This document shows, one piece after another, positions 35,451 to 43,874 of a DNA stretch of 64,000 nucleotides (the first letter of the stretch is position 1; every line of letters starts with the position of its first letter). The stretch spans positions 1 to 64,000 of the forward strand of contig CAXHCA010000007.1 in NCBI GenBank assembly GCA_964015035.1. Reading direction: 5' to 3'. A program made the position numbers and the translations under genes. The notes below the pieces were generated by a model, which searched no databases, had not been told where the DNA came from, and saw only the letters and a list, made by a program, of their open reading frames with translations. The DNA is from BQJU01 sp964015035. Lineage in GTDB: Bacteria > Bacteroidota > Bacteroidia > Chitinophagales > Saprospiraceae.

Positions 35451-35455
35451 CCAAC

Positions 35456-36997
35456 ATGAAGGAAAAGCTCAAACTACTCGGAGACAAGGAAGCGGAGGCG
35501 CATTTAGGGGGTGGTCAGGATCGCATCGACAAACAGCACCAAAAGGGAAAGCTAACCGCAAGAGAACGGATTCACTTTTTGCTGGACGAGGGGTCTTTTG
35601 AAGAAATTGGCATGTTGGTGACCCATCGCACTACGGATTTTGGAATGGACAAACAAATCTTCCTGGGAGATGGGGTGATTACAGGTTACGGTACCATTGA
35701 TGACAGACTTGTCTATGTTTTTGCCCAGGATTTTACGGTTTTTGGAGGATCGCTATCAGAAACACATGCCGAAAAGATTTGTAAGATAATGGACTTGGCC
35801 ATGAAAAATGGTGCGCCGGTCATTGGATTGAATGATTCGGGAGGAGCCAGAATTCAGGAAGGCGTCCGGTCTTTGGGGGGGTATGCCGATATCTTTTACC
35901 GCAATGTAATGGCTTCCGGTGTGGTACCACAAATTTCGGCTATCATGGGCCCCTGTGCGGGTGGAGCCGTGTATTCTCCGGCTATGACGGATTTTACCAT
36001 TATGGTGGAAAACAGCTCCTACATGTTTGTCACGGGACCAAATGTGGTCAAAACCGTGACGAATGAAACGGTTTCTGCGGAGGAACTGGGGGGGGCGAAT
36101 ACCCACGCGACGAAATCCGGGGTGACCCATTTGACGGCAACCAACGATATGGATTGCATCCTAAAACTCAAACAATTATTGAGTTACCTGCCCCAGAATT
36201 GTGAGGATAAACCTGCTAAATTGCCTTTTACTCCAGCTGATGAGAATCGCCCTCAACTTCGGGATATTGTCCCGGCCAATGCCAATCAGCCGTACGACAT
36301 GCGGGAGGTGATCAATGGTATTGTTGATCAAAATACTTTCTTTGAAATTCACCAATCTTATGCCGAAAATATCGTGGTCGGTTTTGCTCGATTGGGAGGC
36401 CGAAGTATCGGTATTGTTGGCAATCAGCCTTTTAGCCTGGCTGGTGTACTCGACGTAGAAAGTTCTCGAAAAGGGGCTCGGTTTGTCCGCTTTTGCGACA
36501 GCTTTAATATTCCGCTGCTGGTACTGGTGGATGTACCTGGATTTTTGCCTGGTACCGACCAGGAATGGAACGGGATTATTGTCAATGGTGCAAAATTACT
36601 GTATGCTTTTAGTGAGGCTACTGTGCCACGGATCACCTTGATTACACGCAAGGCCTATGGAGGTGCTTACGACGTGATGAACTCCAAACATATCGGCGCA
36701 GATGTCAATTACGCCTGGCCTTCTGCCGAAATTGCGGTCATGGGAGCAAAGGGGGCTTCCGAAATTATTTTCCGTAAGGAAATTAAAGCCTCGGATGATC
36801 CTGAAGCTATGTTGGCACAAAAAGAGCAGGAGTATAAAGAGAAGTTTGCGCATCCTTATCGAGCTGCTGCTCGTGGTTTCATTGATGAGGTCATTGATCC
36901 AATTGAATCTCGTTCTAAATTGATCAAGGCTTTCTCCATGTTGGAAAACAAAGTGGCGACATTACCTCGCAAAAAACATGGCAATATCCCATTATAA
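35456..36997 (+). CDS. pccB: Acyl-CoA carboxylase beta subunit (propionyl-CoA type carboxyltransferase)
   Basis: 513 residues. The carboxyltransferase half of a biotin-dependent acyl-CoA carboxylase, moving CO2 from biotin to propionyl- or methylmalonyl-type CoA. Features: RIHFLLDEGSFEEIG, NDSGGARIQEGVRSLGGYADIF, GPCAGGAVYSPAMTDF, VDVPGFLPGTDQEWNGII and RKAYGGAYDVMNSKH. It needs a biotin carboxylase and a biotin carrier; a candidate carboxylase lies 20 kb away at 57.5 kb, and no carrier is in the window. It is 5 bases behind the methyltransferase, an unusual partner. A terminator follows. Confidence 0.93.
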   Translation: MKEKLKLLGDKEAEAHLGGGQDRIDKQHQKGKLTARERIHFLLDEGSFEEIGMLVTHRTTDFGMDKQIFLGDGVITGYGTIDDRLVYVFAQDFTVFGGSLSETHAEKICKIMDLAMKNGAPVIGLNDSGGARIQEGVRSLGGYADIFYRNVMASGVVPQISAIMGPCAGGAVYSPAMTDFTIMVENSSYMFVTGPNVVKTVTNETVSAEELGGANTHATKSGVTHLTATNDMDCILKLKQLLSYLPQNCEDKPAKLPFTPADENRPQLRDIVPANANQPYDMREVINGIVDQNTFFEIHQSYAENIVVGFARLGGRSIGIVGNQPFSLAGVLDVESSRKGARFVRFCDSFNIPLLVLVDVPGFLPGTDQEWNGIIVNGAKLLYAFSEATVPRITLITRKAYGGAYDVMNSKHIGADVNYAWPSAEIAVMGAKGASEIIFRKEIKASDDPEAMLAQKEQEYKEKFAHPYRAAARGFIDEVIDPIESRSKLIKAFSMLENKVATLPRKKHGNIPL

Positions 36998-36999
36998 AT

Positions 37000-37028
37000 G
37001 ACCGCTCCGTAAATGCGCGGTCCTTTTT
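37000..37028 (+). terminator. Terminator after pccB
   Basis: GACCGC/GCGGTC stem followed by CTTTTT, just behind the pccB stop. Confidence 0.7.
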
Positions 37029-37099
37029 ACGTATTTTTTTTGTTTTCGCAAAAGAAAGCGCCCGGCTATTTCGTTGATTGAGGAAAAGCAACATCAATT

Positions 37100-37912
37100 A
37101 TGAAATTCCCCTCCCTATCCCTAGTATTATTTTTGTTTGGTTTGGTATCGGCCACGGCCCAGGATTCACTTTACTTAAAATCCTCCACCAGCGTGCAGCA
37201 GATTGGTATTGACGATGCGGCAATGATAGATCGCATGATGTATACCGTGCCCGGTATAGGTAAAGATCCTCGCGATTTCTTGCAACGCCAGAGTGTAAAG
37301 CCTTACATGATGCCAGTGCGTAAAGTGGGCTTTCGTGGTAAGGATTTGAGTTACGCCATTGCCATGTGCCTCGAGTTTTACGTGAATCTCGACAAAAATT
37401 TTAAGGTCAATTTAAGCCCGGATTATATTTCCCTTAATTTAGAAGGTAGTGGCAAAAAAATCAATTTGCACGAGTCCTTTTCCTTTTTAGTAAAGGAAGG
37501 TACGGTCAGTGCCGCCATTATGCCCTACGATGCCAATGCCATCACAGGTGCAGTTTACGCCACCCAAAAATTTCAAATTAACAACTATCTACACATTTTT
37601 AGAGAATTGACGAAAGACCGAGAAAAAGTCTTTGAAACCCGTAAGGCACTCATGCGTGGAAATCCGGTCATTATTGAATTGCAGACCAATAGTTCCATCA
37701 AATCATTACAATCAAACATCTTGAAAGCGCAGGGCGGTAGTGAAACGGTGCCTTTATTGGTCATTGGTTTTGATGAAAATGCCGAATCCTTTGAAGTGAT
37801 GAGTTGTTGGGGCCGCAATTGGGGGGATGGCGGTTATGCCTGGATTAAATATAGCGATTTTTCCAAGGCGGCTCTGAATGGCTATGTGATGGTCCCCCAA
37901 GAGCGCTATTAA
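37100..37912 (+). CDS. Secreted papain-fold (C1-like) protein, catalytic residues apparently lost
   Basis: 270 residues with a signal peptide (MKFPSLSLVLFLFGLVSATAQ). The C1 papain pattern is seen in order: RKVGFRGKDLSYAIAMCLEFYVN with LSPDYIS (the region of the catalytic Cys), VPLLVIGFDEN (His region) and FEVMSCWGRNWGDGGYAWIKYSDF (Asn and WG..GY region). Lining these up on papain, Asp replaces the Cys, Val replaces the His and Ser replaces the Asn. It is therefore probably not a peptidase but a binding or structural protein. An error in my alignment by a residue or two is possible. No partner is obvious; it stands between two independent transcription units. Confidence 0.72.
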   Translation: MKFPSLSLVLFLFGLVSATAQDSLYLKSSTSVQQIGIDDAAMIDRMMYTVPGIGKDPRDFLQRQSVKPYMMPVRKVGFRGKDLSYAIAMCLEFYVNLDKNFKVNLSPDYISLNLEGSGKKINLHESFSFLVKEGTVSAAIMPYDANAITGAVYATQKFQINNYLHIFRELTKDREKVFETRKALMRGNPVIIELQTNSSIKSLQSNILKAQGGSETVPLLVIGFDENAESFEVMSCWGRNWGDGGYAWIKYSDFSKAALNGYVMVPQERY

Positions 37913-37948
37913 AGCCAACTTTATCTGTTTTTTTGAGTTAATAAATAC

Positions 37949-38917
37949 ATGAAAGCACTAGTCTTAAAAGAGAAAGACCAACCTCTGGTTTATGGTCCGT
38001 GGCCAAATCCTGAACCTGCTGAAGGTGACACACTGGTGGAAATCAAGGCAGCAGCCATGAACCACCGAGATGTTTATATTACCCAAGGCCTTTATCCGGG
38101 CATTGATTATCCCATCATTTTGGGTTCCGATGGGGTAGGCCTTTCAGAAGGTAAAGAAGTCATTATCAATCCCGGAATAGGGTGGGGAAATAATGTACAA
38201 TTTCCTGCCAAGTCATTCAGTATTCTCGGGTTACCGCGCAATGGTACTTTTGCAGAAGCTTGCGCTGTACCGAGGGAGCAACTGTTTCTTAAGCCAAAGC
38301 ACCTCAATTGGGAAGAAGCGGCTGCGTTGCCGTTAGGTGGATTGACTGCTTATCGTGCCTTGTTTACCAAAGGGCAAATTGAATCTGGCCATAAAGTGCT
38401 GATCACCGGTATTGGAGGAGGCGTGGCGCTCTTTGCTTTCCAGTTTGCCATAGCGGCTGGTGCGGAAGTTTATGTGACCTCCGGTTCGGATAATAAAATA
38501 TTGGAAGCCAAAAGATTGGGCGCAGCCGGTGGTGCCAATTACCGGGAAGAAAACTGGCATAAAAAACTGACCGGTATGGCGGGTGGTTTTGATTTAATTG
38601 TAGATAGTGCCGGTGGCAACGGGTTTGCTTTGTTGGTGAAATGCTGTAACCCCGGAGCCAGTATTGTTACTTATGGTGGCACCCGTGGTGTAGTCAACGG
38701 ATTGAGCCCGCAGATTATCTTTTGGAAACAGCTGAATATACTGGGGACCTCAATGGGGTCAGCAGAGGAGTTTGGCAAGATGTTGGACTTTGTAAGTCAA
38801 CATCGAATTAAGCCCATCATTGATTCTATATATACCCTGGCAGAAGGGAGTGATGCTTTTGAACGCATGTCGAAAGGGCTGCAATTTGGTAAGATAGTTT
38901 TTAAAATTGAGGGATGA
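37949..38917 (+). CDS. MDR-family NAD(P)-dependent alcohol dehydrogenase / quinone oxidoreductase
   Basis: 322 residues. GroES-like N-terminal domain (AAAMNHRDVYITQGLYPGIDYPIILGSDGVG) and Rossmann domain (HKVLITGIGGGVALFAFQFAIAAGAEVYVTSG). The structural-zinc cysteines of classical alcohol dehydrogenases are absent, placing it nearer to quinone oxidoreductases and enoyl reductases. Substrate unknown. Its last codons overlap the start of the phosphodiesterase gene (ATGA), so the two are coupled. Confidence 0.85.
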   Translation: MKALVLKEKDQPLVYGPWPNPEPAEGDTLVEIKAAAMNHRDVYITQGLYPGIDYPIILGSDGVGLSEGKEVIINPGIGWGNNVQFPAKSFSILGLPRNGTFAEACAVPREQLFLKPKHLNWEEAAALPLGGLTAYRALFTKGQIESGHKVLITGIGGGVALFAFQFAIAAGAEVYVTSGSDNKILEAKRLGAAGGANYREENWHKKLTGMAGGFDLIVDSAGGNGFALLVKCCNPGASIVTYGGTRGVVNGLSPQIIFWKQLNILGTSMGSAEEFGKMLDFVSQHRIKPIIDSIYTLAEGSDAFERMSKGLQFGKIVFKIEG

Positions 38918-39417
38918 TCAGAATTGGTTTGCTGTCTGATACACACAGTTTCTTAGATGAAACCATTTTTTCCTATTTTGAAGCATGTGATGAAGTGTGG
39001 CACGCCGGTGATATCGGCGATGTGTCAGTAGCGGATCGCCTGGAGGAGTTTAAACCCTTTCGTGCCGTATACGGCAATATTGATGACCAGAAAGTACGAA
39101 TCCGCTATCCGGAGGACCTAAGGTTTGAATGTGAAGGCCTACCGGTGTGGATGACCCACATTGGTGGTTATCCCGGCCGCTATAGTCAGCGTGTTCGTCA
39201 ACAGTTACAGGTCAACGCTCCCGGCTTGTTTATTTGTGGCCATTCCCATATTTTAAAAGTGATACCAGATAAGCGTTTTAATTTGTTACATATCAATCCC
39301 GGGGCCTGTGGTCACCACGGCTTTCATCTAATGAGAACTGTCGTGCGGTTCTCCATTGATCAAGGTCAGGTAAAAGACCTCGAAGTGGTGGAGTTAGGAA
39401 GACGAGGGCGAAGCTAA
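38914..39417 (+). CDS. YfcE/MJ0936-type metallophosphoesterase
   Basis: 167 residues of the small calcineurin-like phosphoesterase family. All metal motifs are visible: LLSDTH near the start, HAGDIGD, VYGNIDD, MTHIGG and GHSHI. Two metal ions (commonly Mn) are expected to hydrolyse phosphodiesters; the natural substrate of these proteins is generally not known. It overlaps the MDR gene by 4 bases. A short inverted repeat follows the stop. Confidence 0.9.
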   Translation: MIRIGLLSDTHSFLDETIFSYFEACDEVWHAGDIGDVSVADRLEEFKPFRAVYGNIDDQKVRIRYPEDLRFECEGLPVWMTHIGGYPGRYSQRVRQQLQVNAPGLFICGHSHILKVIPDKRFNLLHINPGACGHHGFHLMRTVVRFSIDQGQVKDLEVVELGRRGRS

Positions 39418-39437
39418 GTCCATGTTTGGACATGCTC
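39418..39437. repeat. Minimal TGTTTGGA motif, small inverted repeat
   Basis: GTCCATGTTTGGAC (stem GTCCA/TGGAC) followed by CATGCTC. The CATGTTTGGA part equals the core of the larger elements, again directly behind a stop codon. It may simply be a weak hairpin. Confidence 0.3.
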
Positions 39438-39456
39438 TAAATTGGAAGCTCAACCG

Positions 39457-41166
39457 TTAAAACCCTTTCGCATCATCGTCGGGGTTTCTTGCGTCGCCTA
39501 CTCCTTGCAATTGACCATCGGGCAATTTTTGTATCGCCTTAATCACCGCCATCGCATCTACCTCATGTAATTTGTGGCCTTTTTGAGTTAGGGCCGTTTG
39601 AATGCTATCGGGAAAGGCACCTTTTTCCACCAGTATCTGATCGGGTAACCACTGGTGGTGAAAGCGTTTGGCTTTGACTGCTTCATCCAGAGGCATACCA
39701 AATTCAGCAACATTCACAAATACTTGAAATACGGCTGTGATGATGGTCGAGCCACCAGGGGCACCCAAAACCATAAATAAGTCCCCTTCTTTTTCGATGA
39801 TGGTTGGCGTCATACTGCTCAGCATGCGCTTTTGTGGCGCAATGGCATTAGCTTCTGCTCCAACCAAGCCAAATTGATTTGGAACCCCTGGTTTGACGCT
39901 AAAGTCATCCATTTCGTTGTTGAGAAAAAAGCCGGCACCATCCACCCAAACCTTACAGCCATAATTGGAATTTAAGGTAGTGGTGACTGATACGGCGTTG
40001 CCCTCTAAATCTACAATGGAGGTATGAGTCGTTTCAAAGCTCTCGATGCCGATGGTAAAATCTCCGGCAGATACTGTACTGCTTACCGTGGCACTATCAG
40101 GAGAAAAATTGGCCATTCGGCTCTTGAGGTAATCCTCAGAGATAAGGCTATCAATGGGGACATCGTAAAAATCAGAATCACCCAGATGTTGAGCCCGATC
40201 TGCATATACACGACGCTCTATTTCGGCCATGAGGTGTATGGCATTTGAAGATTGGAATCCCAAATCAGCAAGAGGGTAGTTTTCCAACATACCCAACATT
40301 TGCAGCAATGCCACACCGCCACTTGAGGCTGGAGGCATAGAGATGACCCGGTAGTTTTTATAGGCCTTTGCCAATGGGGTTCTCCAACGTGCGTTGTATT
40401 CCCTTAAATCTTCTAAGGTTACAATACCATTACCTTGCTTCATTTCTGCAACGATGGCCTCTGCTATGGGGCCGGAATAAAATCCTGCTTTTCCCTGGTT
40501 TTTAATGCGTTCCAACGTTTGCGATAACCTAATCTGCTGCAGTAAATCTCCGGCTTGCCAATGGTCTTTTACAAAAGGACAATTGGGCCCGTTGTATTTT
40601 TGAATGGCCTCCTGATAACGATTTAATCGATTGGCTTCCGCCTCTGTAATTTGAAATCCAGCGGCAGCCAATTTGATGGCAGGCTCCAATAGTTTTGCAT
40701 GGTCCAGTTTGCCATATTTCTGGTGCACCTCAATCATGCCAGCAACGGTGCCAGGTACGCCCGCAGCCAGATGCCCTTCGGTACTCAAATCGGGAATTGG
40801 ATTTCCCAAGCTATCGAGATACATATCTCTGGTGGCGGCTAATGGCGCTTTTTCCCGATAATCAATCGCTGCTGTTTCTCCATCAGCTTTTCGGATCACC
40901 ATAAAGCCCCCTCCTCCAAGATTGCCGGCACGGGGGTAGACTACGGCAATGGCATATTGCACTGCTACTGCCGCATCAATGGCATTACCCCCAGCCCGTA
41001 AGATCTCTCTTCCAATTTCTGAGGCTAGCGGATGAGGGGAAACGACCATGACGGAATCCTCAGTACTGTTTTTTTGAATGGTGTAATTGGGTGGGAAAGG
41101 CTTTTGTTTACAAGCATTTAGAAAAATAAAGCCCAGAAAAATAATAAATATTGAAGATGGTTTCAT
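39457..41166 (-). CDS. ggt: Gamma-glutamyltransferase
   Basis: 569 residues with a lipoprotein signal (FIIFLGFIFLNACKQK, lipobox LNAC), so likely anchored in the envelope. It cleaves gamma-glutamyl bonds of glutathione and related peptides. As in the family, the precursor should cut itself before the Thr of TTHTSIVDLEGNAVSVTTTLNSNYG; upstream are PHPLASEIGREILRAGGNAIDAAVAVQYAIAVVYP and GGGGFMVI, downstream LSSMTPTIIEKEGDLFMVLGAPGGS. Single gene; next to it on the 5' side is the structured RNA region, transcribed the other way. Confidence 0.93.
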   Translation of the reverse strand: MKPSSIFIIFLGFIFLNACKQKPFPPNYTIQKNSTEDSVMVVSPHPLASEIGREILRAGGNAIDAAVAVQYAIAVVYPRAGNLGGGGFMVIRKADGETAAIDYREKAPLAATRDMYLDSLGNPIPDLSTEGHLAAGVPGTVAGMIEVHQKYGKLDHAKLLEPAIKLAAAGFQITEAEANRLNRYQEAIQKYNGPNCPFVKDHWQAGDLLQQIRLSQTLERIKNQGKAGFYSGPIAEAIVAEMKQGNGIVTLEDLREYNARWRTPLAKAYKNYRVISMPPASSGGVALLQMLGMLENYPLADLGFQSSNAIHLMAEIERRVYADRAQHLGDSDFYDVPIDSLISEDYLKSRMANFSPDSATVSSTVSAGDFTIGIESFETTHTSIVDLEGNAVSVTTTLNSNYGCKVWVDGAGFFLNNEMDDFSVKPGVPNQFGLVGAEANAIAPQKRMLSSMTPTIIEKEGDLFMVLGAPGGSTIITAVFQVFVNVAEFGMPLDEAVKAKRFHHQWLPDQILVEKGAFPDSIQTALTQKGHKLHEVDAMAVIKAIQKLPDGQLQGVGDARNPDDDAKGF

Positions 41167-41319
41167 TTTTGGTATGGTAGTTGTATTGCAAATAGTGAAG
41201 GTATAAATTATCCGGAAACAATAAAGAAATATCTCTGCAGAAGTTATTTCTGGGTAGGAGAAAATCCAACTTCAACCTTGAATTAAGCTGGTAAATACAG
41301 CAGATTTTGAATGAATGGT

Positions 41320-41510
41320 ATAGGGTGCAATCCACTGATGTCCTAACACTGGAGGTGACGTGGGGTCTGAATCCAGGAATTACCGAGGTTGCACCCTTTT
41401 TTGACCCCTAGGTGTCGTGCCAGGGGTTCCAAGATATTATGGTTAATTATTTACTGGCTTATGTTAGTTCGGTGTCATCTACGAAAGTAGATGGCACTTT
41501 TCTTTTCGAT
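41320..41510 (+). ncRNA. Candidate structured small RNA(s), class unknown
   Basis: In the 509 bp gap between ggt and the DUF2911 gene, three hairpins follow each other on the plus strand, where no gene lies downstream. H1: AGGGTGCAA (41323-41331) pairs with TTGCACCCT (about 41389-41397), enclosing about 57 nt, with a T run behind it. H2: GACCCCT/AGGGGTTC (41403-41431). H3: GTGTCATCTAC-GAAA-GTAGATGGCAC (41472-41497) with a T-rich tail, a clear terminator. GGGGTC inside H1 can also pair with GACCCC of H2, allowing a pseudoknot. The length of about 185 nt would suit 6S RNA, but I cannot assign a family. The rest of the gap shows nothing else but the minus-strand terminator at 41587-41626. Confidence 0.5.
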
Positions 41511-41586
41511 ATGTAGATAAGGGAAATTTATGGAGGATGAGTTCTTTTACGAGAAAGGATAAGAAAAGGTTACAAATAAAATCTAC

Positions 41587-41626
41587 GAAAAAGAAAAAGC
41601 GGCTCATTCCTTTCGGAACAAACCGC
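41587..41626 (-). terminator. Terminator after the DUF2911/TPR gene
   Basis: On the minus strand a 12-bp stem GCGGTTTGTTCC with GAAA loop and GGAATGAGCCGC, then TTTTTCTTTTT. It lies 49 bases after the stop at 41676. Confidence 0.85.
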
Positions 41627-41675
41627 GTTGTGCCACATCATCATTTAATCTTAATATTTCACCAATGTTAAAACC

Positions 41676-42977
41676 CTAGGGTTTTATATCTTTCATATCC
41701 GCCCCCAACTGGCGTAATACTTTGAGGCTATTGGCCTTTACATTTGCCGGTGGATTGAGGGATAGTGCTTTTTTTAGTGCTTCAATAGCCTTGTCTTTCT
41801 GACCATTGCTGGCGTAACCTTCTCCCAGGCTATCCCATGCGTTGGGATCCTGGGGATTTCTTTCTGCATTTGCTTCAAAGATTTCAACGGCCTCTTTGGT
41901 TTTACCACTAAACATTAATTGGTAACCATAAGTATTTAATTCGGCATTGGAACCCTTTGCTATTGCTTCTTTTTTGAGTTTAGAAGCTGCCTTGCTATCG
42001 CCTTTTTTCTCCAAAATGGCGACCTGTGTCATCATATTGGTCATATTGGGGTTCATCTTTACCGAAGTTTTTGCCAATGTCAGAGCCTCATCCCACTGCT
42101 CAATACTGCTGGCGTAATTAGCTGCAGCATCCCACTCTTTCCAAGTGCATGGCATGGCGTTGAGGTCCTTTTTTAAAAAGGTCAAAACAGCCTTTTTATC
42201 TTGTTTTTCATCTCCGGTTGCATTCACTTTTGCGGCTAGACGAGCTTTTACCAGCATGTTTTGTTTGTTGGGGTTCATGAACACGCTGCGAGATGCCCAG
42301 CCCAAAGCTTCCTGGTGATTGACATCATTTTTTAGACAGTAATTTGCAGCTTCATTCCATCCTCGCCAGGACCAACCGGGTTTGGTACGCAACTGATCTC
42401 TCAAGCTGGCAATGGTTTGGGTATGTACATCTGCCGAAACTTTAAAGGCAATTTTTTTGTCTGCCCAACTGAGTGCACACACCGCATGGTCTGTGCCAAG
42501 TCCTTCAAACTCATAGGTGAGGGACTCATAAAAATGGTTGGATTTTTGGGTGGGTACATTGACCCGAAGTACATCTTCCTGATCGTTGTAAGAGAAGCTT
42601 CCCCAAGAGCTGGTATTGCTAGAGAAAATTACGGTACTTTTCTGCTCTCCTGGAATAATGTGTAACCCATAGGCCCCGGCGGCTAGCTTTTGCCCTTCAA
42701 TACTGACCTCATCACTGACCTTAAAAATGGTGTTATCATTGGCCCCAGCCCGCCATATCGCACCATAGGGCACTAATTTGCCCCAGATTTCGCGATCTTT
42801 TGCTGCCGGCCGGAAATAGACTACCTCGATATCAGTTAACCCAATCTGTTGGTAAACCTTGGCCTTTGGGCTGGCATTTGGCGTGCTGATCAGTTGTGTT
42901 TGACCAAAAGCTTGTTGAAAACAAAACACACAAATTAGTAAGAGGAAAGAAGTTGAAGGTAAAGGATGTAATTTCAT
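41676..42977 (-). CDS. DUF2911 protein with C-terminal TPR repeats
   Basis: 433 residues with a signal peptide (LLLICVFCFQQAFGQ). The N-terminal half (about 25-200) fits DUF2911: SPKAKVYQQIGLTDIEVVYFRPAAKDREIWGKLVPYGAIWRAGANDNTIFKVS and GAYGLHIIPGEQKSTVIFS. The rest has TPR-like repeats (WDEALTLAKTSVKMNPNMTNMMTQVAILEKKGDSKAASKL; PNAWDSLGEGYASNGQKDKAIEALKKALSLNPP). Periplasmic; function unknown. It lies upstream of its own terminator and 104 bases from the LytTR regulator gene on the same strand, which may or may not share a transcript. Confidence 0.82.
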   Translation of the reverse strand: MKLHPLPSTSFLLLICVFCFQQAFGQTQLISTPNASPKAKVYQQIGLTDIEVVYFRPAAKDREIWGKLVPYGAIWRAGANDNTIFKVSDEVSIEGQKLAAGAYGLHIIPGEQKSTVIFSSNTSSWGSFSYNDQEDVLRVNVPTQKSNHFYESLTYEFEGLGTDHAVCALSWADKKIAFKVSADVHTQTIASLRDQLRTKPGWSWRGWNEAANYCLKNDVNHQEALGWASRSVFMNPNKQNMLVKARLAAKVNATGDEKQDKKAVLTFLKKDLNAMPCTWKEWDAAANYASSIEQWDEALTLAKTSVKMNPNMTNMMTQVAILEKKGDSKAASKLKKEAIAKGSNAELNTYGYQLMFSGKTKEAVEIFEANAERNPQDPNAWDSLGEGYASNGQKDKAIEALKKALSLNPPANVKANSLKVLRQLGADMKDIKP

Positions 42978-43081
42978 TTTAAAAAAATTTCGGGTGATTT
43001 CTTGGAGATAAAATTATAACCCTTCGCATCAATAGGCAAATAGATTGTGATCAACGGTTGAGATTGTGATCAATGGTTGAA

Positions 43082-43870
43082 TTATTGGGAATTTCTGAGT
43101 TCTTCGTCTTCAAGATAGGCGTGAATTTCATCGCGATAGCCGCGACTGGAGGCCAATTCAGTATCATTTTTCAGCTGGATTAAGTATTGATTGTTGCCGG
43201 TATACTTGACTGATTTAATAAAATGACGATTGACTAAAATGGAGCGATGGATTTGTAAAAACTGTTCTTGGTTGAGCCGTTCTCTTAGGGCGGCCAGGGT
43301 TTGCCGGTAGAGAAAGGATTTATCGGATTGGTGGATCTTGACGTAATTGCCGTGGGATTCAAAATAATAGGTATCGGCAACAGTTATTAATTGCGTTTTT
43401 CCCTTAACTTTGATTTCAAAATGGGTCAGTCCTGGTTCAGTTTTAGCCTTATGGTCTTCCAGTAACTGCACCATTTTTTGATGCAGTACCGCATTTTCCT
43501 TCAGGTAAATCTGCTTTTTGGCATGTTCTAGAGCAGTGGTAAAGCGTTCATCATCGTAAGGTTTTAATAGGTAATCAACCGCATGGACGCCAAAGGCTTT
43601 AAGGGCGTATTGATCGTAGGCCGTTACAAAAATGATAAAGGGGCGGTTGGTCGTCTCAGCTTTAGATAAGACATCAAAACCATTAAAATCAGGCATTTGT
43701 ACATCAAGGAATACCAGGTCTGGTTGATAGGTTTTGATTTTTTCCAGAGCTTCCTTACCATTTTTGCATTCTCCAATGATTTGAATATAGTCGAACCTTT
43801 GCAACAGATGAACGATCCTGGCACGGGCCAGAGGTTCGTCATCCACCACAAGTGTTCTAATCTTTTTCAT
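43082..43870 (-). CDS. LytTR-family response regulator
   Basis: 262 residues. The receiver domain has the phospho-acceptor Asp in DLVFLDVQMPDFNGFDVL (about residue 56) and the Lys in DYLLKPYDDE. The C-terminal LytTR DNA-binding domain (about 150-255) includes YYFESHGNYVKIHQSDKSFLYRQTLAALRERL and FLQIHRSILVNRHFIKSV. These regulators bind direct-repeat sites and often control membrane or surface genes. The kinase gene lies 4 bases upstream, so this is a cognate pair. Confidence 0.93.
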   Translation of the reverse strand: MKKIRTLVVDDEPLARARIVHLLQRFDYIQIIGECKNGKEALEKIKTYQPDLVFLDVQMPDFNGFDVLSKAETTNRPFIIFVTAYDQYALKAFGVHAVDYLLKPYDDERFTTALEHAKKQIYLKENAVLHQKMVQLLEDHKAKTEPGLTHFEIKVKGKTQLITVADTYYFESHGNYVKIHQSDKSFLYRQTLAALRERLNQEQFLQIHRSILVNRHFIKSVKYTGNNQYLIQLKNDTELASSRGYRDEIHAYLEDEELRNSQ

Positions 43871-43874
43871 GAAG

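Noticed and set aside
41320..41510. Considered a riboswitch controlling ggt or the DUF2911 gene
   Set aside because: Both neighbouring genes are on the minus strand, while the terminators with T runs work on the plus strand, and no known aptamer core was recognised.
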